A DNA stretch of 64,000 bases, from contig CAZCUD010000009.1 of the NCBI GenBank assembly GCA_964501785.1, positions 84,762 through 148,761 on the forward strand, read 5' to 3'. Positions 16,104 to 24,618 of the stretch are shown one piece after another. Position 1 is the first letter of the stretch. Each line of letters begins with the position of its first letter. Both the position numbers and the translations under genes were made by a program. Below the pieces are notes generated by a model. The model was not told the DNA's origin and did not search any database. It saw only the letters and a program-made list of their open reading frames with translations. The stretch is from DATBSK01 sp964501785 (GTDB taxonomy: Bacteria > Actinomycetota > Acidimicrobiia > IMCC26256 > PALSA-555).

Positions 16104-17069
16104 TTAAGTCGCGGTCAACTCCGCCTCGTGCACGCCGGCGACGTCCACGCGGTGCCCGTCGACGGGCCCCAGCGACCACTCGGTGCCGGAGTCGTCGACC
16201 GCGATCCCGACCGCGCCGCGCTCGGTGAGCGCGGCGGTCGCGGTCGCGAGATCGGACGAGAGGAGCGCGGCCGTGGCGCCGACCTCTGCCGACGCGGCGT
16301 CGCCCGCCACGACGGTCACCGAGCTCCAGGGGCTGATCGCCGACGTGCCGGTGCGCGGGTCGATGACGTGGTGGCAGCGCGATCCGCCGCGGACCCAGGT
16401 TCGTCGGCGCGTGCTGGTGGTGGCGACCCCGCCCTCGACCAGGGCGAGTCCGCAGCGGGGCTGCCGCGAGGGCTCCGCGCCGGGCTCGTTCTCGACGGCG
16501 ACGACCCACGACGCGCCCCACGGAGGGGCACCGACCACGCGGAGATCCCCGCCCAGGTTCACGCACGCCCCGGTCGCGCCCATGCCGACGAGTCGCTCCG
16601 CGACGTGGTCGGCGGCGAAGCCCTTGGCGATCCCTCCGACGTCGATGGCCGCCCGGTCGTGGAGGCGCACCGCGCCGACGGTCGGATCGAGCTCGACCAC
16701 CGAAGGCCCTGCCGGGATGACGGGGACGGCGGGTTCGATCCGGTCCTGGAGCTGGGCGAAGTCGCGGTCGTAGCCGGATGCCACGAGCGCGGGCAACACG
16801 GTGGGATCGAACGCGCCGCGAGTAGCGCGCGACTCCGCGACGGCGCGCTGCACGAGCTCGAACGTGATGGGGGAGACGATGACCGGCGCCCCGCTGGCCG
16901 CGTTGAGACGGGAGATCTCGCTGTCAGGCCGGAACCGTGACCAACGAGCCTCCAGCGCGGCCAGCTCGTTCATCGCCGCGTCGGCGAGCGACTCGTCCGC
17001 CCCGACGACGATCACGTGGGCCCGAGTTCCCATGATGCGACCGTGTCGCTCGACCATCGTCTCGGCCAC
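16104..17069 (-). CDS. apbE: FAD:protein FMN transferase
   Basis: 321 residues. ApbE family: an N-terminal MGTRAHVIV start, then ISRLNAASG, the DVGGIAKGFAADHVAERL motif (flavin and metal site), LGGDLRVVG, and a C-terminal HHVIDPRTGTSA. It attaches FMN covalently to a threonine in target proteins, usually those with an FMN-binding domain, outside the cytoplasmic membrane. The GTG start (VAETMVERHG) is preferred because TACCGT stands six bases upstream; an ATG 12 bases on is the alternative. No lipobox or clear signal peptide is visible. No obvious FMN-domain target is encoded next to it; the ferric-reductase-like protein is the nearest redox partner. Confidence 0.85.
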   Translation of the reverse strand: MAETMVERHGRIMGTRAHVIVVGADESLADAAMNELAALEARWSRFRPDSEISRLNAASGAPVIVSPITFELVQRAVAESRATRGAFDPTVLPALVASGYDRDFAQLQDRIEPAVPVIPAGPSVVELDPTVGAVRLHDRAAIDVGGIAKGFAADHVAERLVGMGATGACVNLGGDLRVVGAPPWGASWVVAVENEPGAEPSRQPRCGLALVEGGVATTSTRRRTWVRGGSRCHHVIDPRTGTSAISPWSSVTVVAGDAASAEVGATAALLSSDLATATAALTERGAVGIAVDDSGTEWSLGPVDGHRVDVAGVHEAELTAT

Positions 17070-17075
17070 ACGCCG

Positions 17076-17081
17076 ACGGTA
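17076..17081 (-). promoter_or_regulatory. putative -10 element (TACCGT) of apbE, leaderless
   Basis: On the minus strand TACCGT ends six bases before the GTG chosen for apbE, the spacing seen repeatedly in this window for starts without a ribosome binding site. Confidence 0.45.
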
Positions 17082-17105
17082 CGGGCACGGCCGGCGCGCT
17101 CGTCC

Positions 17106-17132
17106 CAAGTGCGGGTCAAGTCTCGGCAAAGT
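17106..17132. promoter_or_regulatory. three AAGT direct repeats with 11-base period (response-regulator box)
   Basis: CAAGT at 17106, CAAGT at 17117 and AAAGT at 17128 are spaced exactly 11 bases apart in the divergent gap between apbE and the response regulator. OmpR/PhoB-type regulators bind direct repeats with this period, so autoregulation and control of apbE is inferred. Confidence 0.4.
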
Positions 17133-17181
17133 CCGGGAGCCCCGCAGGATGCGCGGCCGAAGCTTGTGGCACCGTGGTCGG

Positions 17182-17868
17182 ATGCTCGTGCTCGTCGTGG
17201 AGGACGACGATCGCATCGCCGATCCCCTGTGCAAGGGCCTCGAACGGGAGGGGATGCACACGGACCGGGCACGGACCGGCGACGAGGCCTTGCAGCGGCT
17301 CGCGTCCCGTGGAGCACCCCGACCGGATGTCGTGCTGCTCGATCTGCGGCTTCCCGACGTGGACGGGTTCGACGTCTGTCGTCGGATCCGCGCCGACGAC
17401 GAGGAGCTGCCGATCATCGTCGTGACGGCACGGGGCGAGGAGGTCGATCGAGTGCTCGGACTCGAGCTCGGTGCCGACGACTACGTGGTCAAGCCGTTCG
17501 GCTTCCGTGAGCTGCTCGCTCGGATCCGAGCGGTCACCAGGCGGTCACAGCCGCGTGCCGCGGCGCCCCTGCAGCACCTCGGTGAGCTCACGATCGACCG
17601 AAGGACGCGAGAGGTGACGGTGCACGGTCGGCAGATCACCCTCACGCAGAAGGAGTTCGACCTGCTCGCGCTCCTGGCCGAGGACCCCGGCGCAGTGCGC
17701 TCCCGCGCGCACATCCTCGAGGAGGTGTGGGACCCGCACTGGTACGGCCCGACCAAGACGCTGGACGTGCACGTCGCGACGTTGCGCAAGAAGCTGGGCC
17801 ACCCCGAGTGGATCGAGACCGTGCGCGGCGTCGGATTCCGGCTCGAGGCCCCGGACTCCGGCGGATGA
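17182..17868 (+). CDS. OmpR-family response regulator
   Basis: 228 residues. The receiver domain has the acidic pocket at residues 7-9, phosphoacceptor Asp54 (LLDLRLPDVDG), Thr82 and Lys104 (VVKPFGF). A winged-helix DNA-binding domain follows from about 135 to the end (LTQKEFDLLALLAEDPG, then TLDVHVATLRKKLG and VRGVGFRLE). It is coupled to the kinase gene by an ATGA overlap. The direct repeats upstream and the divergent apbE suggest that it controls the redox cluster, by inference. Confidence 0.92.
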   Translation: MLVLVVEDDDRIADPLCKGLEREGMHTDRARTGDEALQRLASRGAPRPDVVLLDLRLPDVDGFDVCRRIRADDEELPIIVVTARGEEVDRVLGLELGADDYVVKPFGFRELLARIRAVTRRSQPRAAAPLQHLGELTIDRRTREVTVHGRQITLTQKEFDLLALLAEDPGAVRSRAHILEEVWDPHWYGPTKTLDVHVATLRKKLGHPEWIETVRGVGFRLEAPDSGG

Positions 17869-19241
17869 CGCGTCGACTCCTGTTCAGCTACCTGTCGATC
17901 ACCGCCCTGGTGCTGATCCTCCTGGAGATCCCGCTCGGGATCGAGTTCGCCAGCTCCGAGCGAGAGCGACTCGAGACCGACGTGCAGCACGATGCCTTCG
18001 CGCTCGCATTGCGCTCCGAGGAGCTGCTCGAGCAACCCGACGGGCCGGGTCCCGAGCTCCAGCGCCTGGCCGAGGAGTACCAAGCCGACCACGACGGGCG
18101 GGTCGTCTTCGTCGATGCGCGGGGCCGCGTCGTGGCCGACAGCGACCCCCCGGCCGGTCGCGATCCGACCGGTCGGAGCTTCACGTCCCGACCCGAGATC
18201 GCGCGTGCGCTCGAGGGTCGAGAGTCGACCGGTGAGCGCTACTCGCGGACGCTCGACGCGGATCTGCTCTACGTGGCGGTGCCGATCGCCACGGGCGGCG
18301 AGCTCCATGGTGCCGTGCGCGTCACCTATCCGTTGTCGTTCGTCAACGACCGGATTCGAGACAGCTGGTTGGTGCTGGGCGCGGTCGGCGGCGTCATCCT
18401 CATCGTCGTCTTCGTCGTGTCGGTCCTGCTGGCGCGGTCGATCGCGAAGCCGCTCGAGGAGCTCGAAGCGGGTGCCATCGCGCTCGGACGCGGCGATCTG
18501 AGCGCGCGGGTGCCGGTCCCCCAGCGCCCGCACGAGATCGAAGCGCTGGCCCGGACCTTCAACACGACCGCGGCTCGCCTGGAGCAGCTCGTCTCGGCCC
18601 AGCAGGAGTTCGTCTCCGACGCGTCGCACCAGCTGCGGACGCCGCTGGCTGCGTTGCGGCTGCGCCTCGAGAACCTGGACGGTGAGGTGACCTCCGAGGG
18701 TCACGACGACCTCGACGGTGCGCTCGACGAGGTCACCCGGCTGTCGGTCCTCGTCGATGGTCTGCTCGAGCTCGCTCGGGCCGAGCGGCTCGGGTCGGCG
18801 CCGATCCCGATAAGGGTCGCCGCGCTGGTCGGAGAGCGTCAGGAGGCGTGGTCGGCGCTCGCAGCCGAGCGCGACGTGGCGATCGAGGTGGACGTCGGCG
18901 ACGAGCAGTTCCTGGCGACGCCGGGGCGCATGGAGCAGGTGCTCGACAACCTCCTCAACAACGCGCTCGAGGTCGCGCCGGCGGGCACCTCCGTCGGTGT
19001 CTGGGCCACGAGTGCCGACGGCATGGTCGCGCTGCACGTCGCGGATGCAGGCCCTGGCATGTCGCAAGAGGCGCGCGAGCGAGCCTTCGACCGCTTCTGG
19101 CGTGCTGACGAGGCAGGCAGCGGCTTCGGCCTCGGCCTCGCGATCGTCCGTCAGCTCGTCGTCGCCGACGGCGGGGAGGTGACGCTGGCGGAGTCGTCGG
19201 AAGGAGGGCTCGAGGTCGTCGTCAGCTTGCCGGCACCGTGA
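17865..19241 (+). CDS. sensor histidine kinase
   Basis: 458 residues. Membrane segments lie at about 5-27 and 165-188 around a 130-residue outside sensor domain. HAMP follows, then the dimerisation domain with SDASHQLRTPLAAL (phospho-accepting His) and an ATPase domain with N box NLLNNALEVAPAG, G1 VADAGPGM, F box FDRFWRA and G2 GFGLGLAIV. It is the partner of the response regulator it overlaps. The outside part shows no recognised ligand site. The last 20 bases overlap the convergent CcdA-like gene. Confidence 0.92.
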   Translation: MTRRLLFSYLSITALVLILLEIPLGIEFASSERERLETDVQHDAFALALRSEELLEQPDGPGPELQRLAEEYQADHDGRVVFVDARGRVVADSDPPAGRDPTGRSFTSRPEIARALEGRESTGERYSRTLDADLLYVAVPIATGGELHGAVRVTYPLSFVNDRIRDSWLVLGAVGGVILIVVFVVSVLLARSIAKPLEELEAGAIALGRGDLSARVPVPQRPHEIEALARTFNTTAARLEQLVSAQQEFVSDASHQLRTPLAALRLRLENLDGEVTSEGHDDLDGALDEVTRLSVLVDGLLELARAERLGSAPIPIRVAALVGERQEAWSALAAERDVAIEVDVGDEQFLATPGRMEQVLDNLLNNALEVAPAGTSVGVWATSADGMVALHVADAGPGMSQEARERAFDRFWRADEAGSGFGLGLAIVRQLVVADGGEVTLAESSEGGLEVVVSLPAP

Positions 19242-20016
19242 CGTCGGCAGGGCGCCGACGTGCCCAACCGACGAGCGCGCCCCCGACGACGGCCGCCGCA
19301 AATCCCGCGACGCCGGCCCAGTCCCACACGGCGAACGCGGCGACGAGCGCCACCGCGACCTGGGTCGCGATCACGCCGCGCCGCACGATCGGTCCCAGCG
19401 AGTGGAAGCGACGATGGAACGCGGCCAACGCATCGAACGAGTCGAGGCGAGCGGTCGCGAGCACGACGACGCCGCGGACCAGTGCAAACGTCATCGCGAC
19501 CGCGAGCGCGAGCCACGGCGAGGCAGTCAGCGCACCGAGGGCGATCGTGACCAGCACCGCCGCGGTCATGATGTAGGTCGTGACGCCGGTGCCGATCTGC
19601 CAGCCGAAGCCGAGGCCGTAGAGCCACCCGCGGTAGTGGGGGAGCCAGTCCTCGTTGACCTGGCGGCGCAGGAACGGTGGCGACCAGGGGAGCACGCGGC
19701 CGTCGCTGGCCGCGCCGGCGAGCGCACCGACCGCGGCGAGCGCCGTGGCCTCGCTCACCCCGATGCCCGTCGCGTCGACGACGAGGGCGAGCACCATCAT
19801 CCCGACGCCGAGCGTCGCGCCGCCGACGAGCGCGCCCACGACGAACCACGAGGCGGTCACCGCGTAGCGCTGGCCGCGCGAGCGCTCCGCGAGCGGGTTG
19901 AGCTGCGAGAGCATCGACTGCCCGCACGGCGACCAGGTGGAGTAGGCGGCGGCGGCGATCGCGACGACGAACGCGAGGGCCGCGAGGACCGTCGGAGTCG
20001 GGCTCACGAGCGCCAT
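19222..20016 (-). CDS. CcdA/DsbD-like polytopic membrane protein
   Basis: 264 residues with about six membrane helices. The first helix ends in YSTWSPCGQSMLSQLNPLAE, with a Ser-Pro-Cys turn like the cysteine-containing helix starts of CcdA/DsbD electron carriers, and Gly-rich helices follow. Only one conserved membrane cysteine is visible, where the classical proteins use two, so thiol transfer is uncertain. The ATG is used; a GTG 27 bases earlier is possible. It is next to the redox cluster on the convergent strand, which supports a role in membrane redox or cytochrome maturation. Confidence 0.55.
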   Translation of the reverse strand: MALVSPTPTVLAALAFVVAIAAAAYSTWSPCGQSMLSQLNPLAERSRGQRYAVTASWFVVGALVGGATLGVGMMVLALVVDATGIGVSEATALAAVGALAGAASDGRVLPWSPPFLRRQVNEDWLPHYRGWLYGLGFGWQIGTGVTTYIMTAAVLVTIALGALTASPWLALAVAMTFALVRGVVVLATARLDSFDALAAFHRRFHSLGPIVRRGVIATQVAVALVAAFAVWDWAGVAGFAAAVVGGALVGWARRRPADVTVPAS

Positions 20017-20107
20017 GGTAGGGCGCGATCGGTCGGTCCCCACTCCGTCGCGCGGAGACCGTTAGATTCCGGCCCGGGCGGGGCACCCGCGTCCCTTGGA
20101 GGTCCAG

Positions 20108-21661
20108 TTGACCGCGACGGCCACGCCCGCGACGAGCCACCCATCGAAGAACCTCGTCCTCGCCGCGATGATCTTCGCGGTCGGGATGACGTTCATCGAT
20201 CAGACGATCGTCTCGATCGCGGTCCCCGAGATCCAGGCCGACCTGGGACTGTCGTCGACCGGCGTGCAGTGGATCGTGAACTCGTACCTGCTGGCGCTCG
20301 CGATCACGTTCGCGTTCGGCGGGCGGATCTCGGACATCTTCGGGCACCGCAGGATGGTCGTCGTCGGCGTCGTGATCTTCACCGTCGCGTCCGCGCTCAA
20401 CGGCGCGGTGCCCGACGGGTCGATCGCCGAAGCCTGGTTCATCGTCTTCCGCGCCATCCAGGGCGTCGGCGCCGGCATCATGCTCCCGGCCGCGCTGGCG
20501 ATCGTGGTGTCGTCGTTCGAGCTGCGCGAGCGCGGCAAGGCCCTCGCGGTCTTCTTCGCGATCACCGGTGGCCTGACCGCGATCGGCCCGATCGCCGGCG
20601 GCTACCTGAGCGAGTGGACCTGGCGGGCGATCTTCTGGATCAACGTCCCGATCGCGATCATCGCACTGGTGCTCATCGCCGCCAGCAAGCCGGAGAACAC
20701 GAAGCAGCCGTCTCCGCTCGACTACCGGGGCCTCGTGCTGATCGTGCTCGGCATGGGCGCGAGCGTCCTCGGCTTCCAGCAGGCGAGCGTGTGGGGGTGG
20801 ACCGATCCGGTCACGCTGGCGTGCATCATCGGAGGGCTCGCCCTGCTCGTCGTGTTCGCCGTCGTCGAGCGTCGCACCGAGCACCCGCTGATCAACATCC
20901 GGATCTTCGAGAGCCGCGCGTTCAGCGTGGAGTGCCTCGTGCTGTTCCTCGCGATGATCGCGTTCATCCCGCTCTTCTTCTTCGCGAGCATGTACTCGCA
21001 GATCTCGTTGGGCAACAGCGTGTCCGAGGCCGGTCTGTACCTGCTGACGTTCTTCGCCGGCTTCGCGATCGTGTCCCAGATCGGGGGCCGCATCCTCGAC
21101 AACGTCGGCGCGAAGCCCGCCGTGGTCATCGGCTGCGCGATGGGCGCCGTCGGCCTCGCCCTGTGGGCGAGCGAGCTCCCCGACCTCTCGTACGACTCGC
21201 AGTGGTACTGGATCGTCCTCGCAGGCGGCGGCGTCGGGCTCATGCTCGGCCCGGCCAACACCGACGCGATCAACCGGGCGTCGCAGCACGCGTACGGCGA
21301 GGTGTCGGGTGTCACCCAGACCGTCCGCAACTACGGATCGAGCCTCGGGCTCGCCGTGCTCGGCACCATCCTCATCACCCAGAACCGCCTCAACATCGAG
21401 GAGTCGCTCGGCAAGGTCGGCATCTCGAAGCAGCGGGCCGACGAGATCGCCCAGAGCCTCTCGCAGGCCGGAGGGGGTGACCGGACGGGGTTCGGCCGAC
21501 GGTCGGGCAGCGAGGCGGGCAAGGTGTTCGACGCGGTGCAGCTCGACTTCGCGCAGGCTTCGCAGACGGTCTTCTACGTCATGGCCGGGGCGATGGCCCT
21601 GGCCGCGCTCGTCGCGCTGGTCGGCTTGCGCGCCGGGCGACAGGAGCAGCTCGTCTCGTAG
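20108..21661 (+). CDS. MFS transporter, DHA2 (EmrB/QacA) type
   Basis: 517 residues with 14 predicted membrane helices. Motifs of the drug/H+ antiporter-2 family include FIDQTIVSIAVPEIQADLG in helix 1 and GGRISDIFGHRRMVVVG in the loop 2-3 region. The TTG start at this position is chosen because GGAGG lies five bases upstream; a TTG 12 bases earlier is less likely. A TAGATT hexamer about 45 bases upstream may be the -10 element. It probably exports drugs, lipids or other hydrophobic compounds using the proton gradient. A second DHA2 gene is at 34326. Confidence 0.88.
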   Translation: MTATATPATSHPSKNLVLAAMIFAVGMTFIDQTIVSIAVPEIQADLGLSSTGVQWIVNSYLLALAITFAFGGRISDIFGHRRMVVVGVVIFTVASALNGAVPDGSIAEAWFIVFRAIQGVGAGIMLPAALAIVVSSFELRERGKALAVFFAITGGLTAIGPIAGGYLSEWTWRAIFWINVPIAIIALVLIAASKPENTKQPSPLDYRGLVLIVLGMGASVLGFQQASVWGWTDPVTLACIIGGLALLVVFAVVERRTEHPLINIRIFESRAFSVECLVLFLAMIAFIPLFFFASMYSQISLGNSVSEAGLYLLTFFAGFAIVSQIGGRILDNVGAKPAVVIGCAMGAVGLALWASELPDLSYDSQWYWIVLAGGGVGLMLGPANTDAINRASQHAYGEVSGVTQTVRNYGSSLGLAVLGTILITQNRLNIEESLGKVGISKQRADEIAQSLSQAGGGDRTGFGRRSGSEAGKVFDAVQLDFAQASQTVFYVMAGAMALAALVALVGLRAGRQEQLVS

Positions 21662-21855
21662 CTCGCTCGGCGGCGCCGGGCCGGGGCCGCTCCCCGTCCC
21701 GCAGGAGCTCCCACCGCAAGAGGTCGACGAACCAGACCAGGCGGCGTTGCGTCGTGTCCCTCATCCCGGCGTGGTGCCCTTCGGTGACGGGGACCAAACC
21801 CCGTGCGACGAACGTCGCTCGCATGTTCGTGTGCCGATCCGGGTATCCGGACCCG

Positions 21856-22752
21856 ATGCTCCCCCTCGCGCTCCGGATGGCCGCCCGCGCCCGGGCACGG
21901 CGGGCATGGCGCGAGCTCGCCCTGGTGCTGGTCCTCGTCGTCGCCGTGGTCGTCGTCTACGCGTTCCGACAGCGGCTCTTCGGCGCCGACCTCCCCGTGC
22001 GCATCGGCGCCGGTCTCGCCCTGGCGGCCCTGGGGTGGCTCGCCGCGCGCGCGGCCGGACGTGTCGCGCACCCGGTGCTCGCTCGCCGGGGGATCCTGGT
22101 CATCGGTCCCGTGGCCTTCGTGGTCCGGCTCCTGACGATCGGACTGACGATCGCGGTCGCCTTCGCCCTCGTCGGGCTCGACCCCACCGCGGTGGCGGCG
22201 GGCGGCGCGGTCACCGCGATCGTCCTCGGTCTCGCGGCGCAACAGACGCTGGGGAACCTGTTCGCCGGGATCGTGCTGCTCACCGCTCGGCCGTTCCGGA
22301 TCGGTGAGCGCGTTCGCCTCCAGGGTGGTCCGCTGGGTGGCGTCGCGGAGGGAGTCGTCGTCGACCTCGGTCTGCTCCACACGTCGCTGGCGCGAGGAGA
22401 GGAACGGATCCTGGTCCCGAACAGCGTCGTCCTGAGCTCGGCGGTGGTGCCGCTGCGCGAACCGGGCGGGGTCGACGTCCGCGCGCGGGTGCAGCCAGAG
22501 CTGCGACCGACCGATCTCCAGGGCCTGCTCGAGGACGCGATCGCCACCCCGGTCCGGTCGGCACCGGAGATCCGCCTCGAGGAGGTCGAGGCCGGCGTCG
22601 TGGTGCTGCGGGTCACCGCCACTCCGGCGGTCGAAGCCGACGGCCCGAGGCTGGCCGACGAGGTGCTCTCGGTGCTCCGTGACGCAACCTCCCACGGTCG
22701 TGAGGCGCGCGCCGGCGCGTTCAGTCGAACCAGTCCCAGCGCCAGGGAGTGA
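21856..22752 (+). CDS. small-conductance mechanosensitive channel (MscS family)
   Basis: 298 residues. Three to four membrane helices end with the pore helix region GAVTAIVLGLAAQQTLGNLFAGIVLLTARPF, the MscS signature, followed by the beta domain (RIGERVRLQGGPLGGVAEGVVVDLGLLHTSL) and a C-terminal alpha-beta domain. It opens under membrane tension to release solutes. The ATG of MLPLALRMAARARA is preferred over the 102-base longer frame, whose extra residues do not look like MscS. The 3' end overlaps the convergent gene by 32 bases. The 194 bases before it hold a small ACGGGG/CCCCGT hairpin (21787-21804) and nothing else I can support. Confidence 0.82.
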   Translation: MLPLALRMAARARARRAWRELALVLVLVVAVVVVYAFRQRLFGADLPVRIGAGLALAALGWLAARAAGRVAHPVLARRGILVIGPVAFVVRLLTIGLTIAVAFALVGLDPTAVAAGGAVTAIVLGLAAQQTLGNLFAGIVLLTARPFRIGERVRLQGGPLGGVAEGVVVDLGLLHTSLARGEERILVPNSVVLSSAVVPLREPGGVDVRARVQPELRPTDLQGLLEDAIATPVRSAPEIRLEEVEAGVVVLRVTATPAVEADGPRLADEVLSVLRDATSHGREARAGAFSRTSPSARE

Positions 22753-23452
22753 TCGTCTCGAGCGGCGCGGCGTAGAGCGGGCGCACCGCACCGTCTCGCC
22801 AGCGCTCTGTCACCACCGCACCCAGGTCGGGCGCGACGTCGAGCGGCGCGCCGTCGAGGTAGCAGACCGTGATGCGCCGGTTGCCGGGGTCCCAGTCGAG
22901 GCGGTTCAGGCGGGGACTGGTCGCGAACGACCACACGCCCGCGACCCCGTCGACCGAGAGCGCGCTCGGCGTCCACTCGCGGTGCAACCACTGCGCGTGC
23001 TCGTCGTCGAGCGGGCCCACCGGCTCCTCGACGATCACGAACACGCCCCGGTGCGGCCGATACGGCACTGCTTCGGAGGACACGAGGACGCGCCCGGCGC
23101 TGCTCGCCTCGAGCATCTGGAACGGCCCGGCCAGATGCGATCGACGGTGCAGGTGGAAGCGACCCAGGCTGCGCAGGCGCTGTCCGAGCGCGAGGAACTC
23201 CGCGAGGGTCTGCTCGACCGGCTGGGTCATCAGGTAGCAGGTCACGTAGTGGGTCGCACCGAGCGGCTCCGCCGCGTGCAGCGCGACGGCGGCACAGTCG
23301 GGCGTGGCGACCCACCGCTGCCCGTGCGCGACGCCCCGCAAGGGGCGTTGCTCGGGCATGTGGTCGAGCTGGTGCCACTCGTTGTACGCCCGGTGCTGAG
23401 TGGGGTCCGTGATCTCGGTGAACGAGAAGAACCCGACCTCGACCTTGTTCAC
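22721..23452 (-). CDS. conserved hypothetical protein, dimeric alpha-beta barrel-like
   Basis: 243 residues. The start (VEVGFFSFTEITDPTQHRAYNEWHQLDHMPEQ) has the ferredoxin-like pattern of EthD/dimeric alpha-beta barrel proteins, including a His-rich WHQLDHMPEQ helix. A second half (FVIVEEPVGPLDDEHAQWLHREWTPS, then a C-terminal WRWDWFD) looks like a repeat of that fold. I recall this type in Acidimicrobiia and mycobacteria without an assigned reaction. It is the second gene of a leftward pair with the F420-type enzyme (42 bases apart). A GTG start is used. Confidence 0.65.
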   Translation of the reverse strand: MNKVEVGFFSFTEITDPTQHRAYNEWHQLDHMPEQRPLRGVAHGQRWVATPDCAAVALHAAEPLGATHYVTCYLMTQPVEQTLAEFLALGQRLRSLGRFHLHRRSHLAGPFQMLEASSAGRVLVSSEAVPYRPHRGVFVIVEEPVGPLDDEHAQWLHREWTPSALSVDGVAGVWSFATSPRLNRLDWDPGNRRITVCYLDGAPLDVAPDLGAVVTERWRDGAVRPLYAAPLETITPWRWDWFD

Positions 23453-23494
23453 CGCGTACGCGTACCACGGCGACCGCGTGCCGCGCGGCTCCGT

Positions 23495-24454
23495 TCAGGC
23501 GCCGAGCGCCGGGCGGAGCTCCCGCGTCCAGAAGTCGAGGAAGCCCTCCTGGTCTCGGCCGATCTGGTGGAAGTAGAGGTGGTCGTAGCCCGCCTTCTCG
23601 TAGGTCCGGACCGATTCGACCAGCTGGTCGACGATGCGCGGCCCGCACGGCGTCGACTCGGTCACGTCGTCCTCGGTCACCATCTCGGCCGCCTGCTCGA
23701 AGTGCGTCCACGTGGGCAGGTCCTGCGAGAGCTGACCGGTGATCCCGGCGTTGGGCCACACGCGGTGCACCGTCGATCGGGCCGTCTCCTCGTCGTCGGC
23801 CCAGCAGAGGTTCAGCTGCGCGTAGCGAGGCCCGCGGCCCCCGGCCGCGGCGTAGGCGTCGAGCACCTCCTCCTCGGGGGAGTGACCCCAGTAGCCGTCG
23901 CCGATGCGTCCGGCGAGCTCGGCCGCTTCGGTGCCGAACCCCGACACGACGATCGGGATGGGGTCGCGCGGGGGGTCGAACAGTCGGGCGTTCTCGACCT
24001 CGTAGTGGCGGCCGCGACGGTCGACGGTCTCGCCCGACCAGAGCTCGCGCATCACTGCGATCGCCTCCTCGAGCATCTCGCGCCGGATCTCCGGTCGCGG
24101 CCACCGCTGCCCGAGCACGTGCTCGTTCAGCGCTTCGCCGGTGCCCACGCCGAACACGAAGCGGCCTTCGCTGAGCAACGAGGTGGTCGCCGCGGCCTGA
24201 GCGAGGATTGCCGGGTGGATCCGCATGATCGGGCACGTCACCCCCACCGCGAGCTCGATGCTCGACGTCGTCGCCGCGATCGCTCCGAGCACCGACCACA
24301 CGAAGGGCGAGTGGCCCTGCTCGGTGACCCACGGGTGGTAGTGGTCGGAGATCGACACGAAGTCGAAGCCGAGCTCCTCGGCACGGGACGCGTTCGCGAC
24401 CAGAGCGGACGGCTCGTGCTCCTCGCTGGAGAGGGTGTAACCGAAGGCAGTCAT
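23495..24454 (-). CDS. LLM-class F420-dependent oxidoreductase (FGD-like)
   Basis: 319 residues with a TIM-barrel luciferase-like fold. FDFVSISDHYHPW near residue 30, AVGVTCPIMRIHPAILAQAAATTSLLSEGRFVFGVGTGEALNEH and a C-terminal FHQIGRDQEGFLDFW match the F420-dependent glucose-6-phosphate dehydrogenase/hydride-transfer group. It transfers a hydride between a substrate and the deazaflavin F420. Despite the likeness to FGD, the substrate is unproven. The presence of F420 enzymes fits an actinobacterial host. TAGCCC six bases before the ATG may be a weak -10 element. Confidence 0.85.
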   Translation of the reverse strand: MTAFGYTLSSEEHEPSALVANASRAEELGFDFVSISDHYHPWVTEQGHSPFVWSVLGAIAATTSSIELAVGVTCPIMRIHPAILAQAAATTSLLSEGRFVFGVGTGEALNEHVLGQRWPRPEIRREMLEEAIAVMRELWSGETVDRRGRHYEVENARLFDPPRDPIPIVVSGFGTEAAELAGRIGDGYWGHSPEEEVLDAYAAAGGRGPRYAQLNLCWADDEETARSTVHRVWPNAGITGQLSQDLPTWTHFEQAAEMVTEDDVTESTPCGPRIVDQLVESVRTYEKAGYDHLYFHQIGRDQEGFLDFWTRELRPALGA

Positions 24455-24618
24455 GTCATCGGGCTACCCGCCTTCGTGACCGGCCAAGCCTCGGCCCCGA
24501 GCCGCGAGCCGCGAGCAGCGGCCCCGGCCGGAGGTTCGCGCTCGATGTGTCCCGGGTACCGAACGGGCATGGCGAGCACGAGCCCGGCCCCCCGGGCCGT
24601 CGGCGCCCCGCTGATCCC

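Noticed and set aside
21579..21824. Possible small leftward gene between the MFS and MscS genes
   Set aside because: Half of it overlaps the 3' end of the MFS gene, the rest is Arg/Pro-rich, and no ribosome site or promoter hexamer is placed sensibly.
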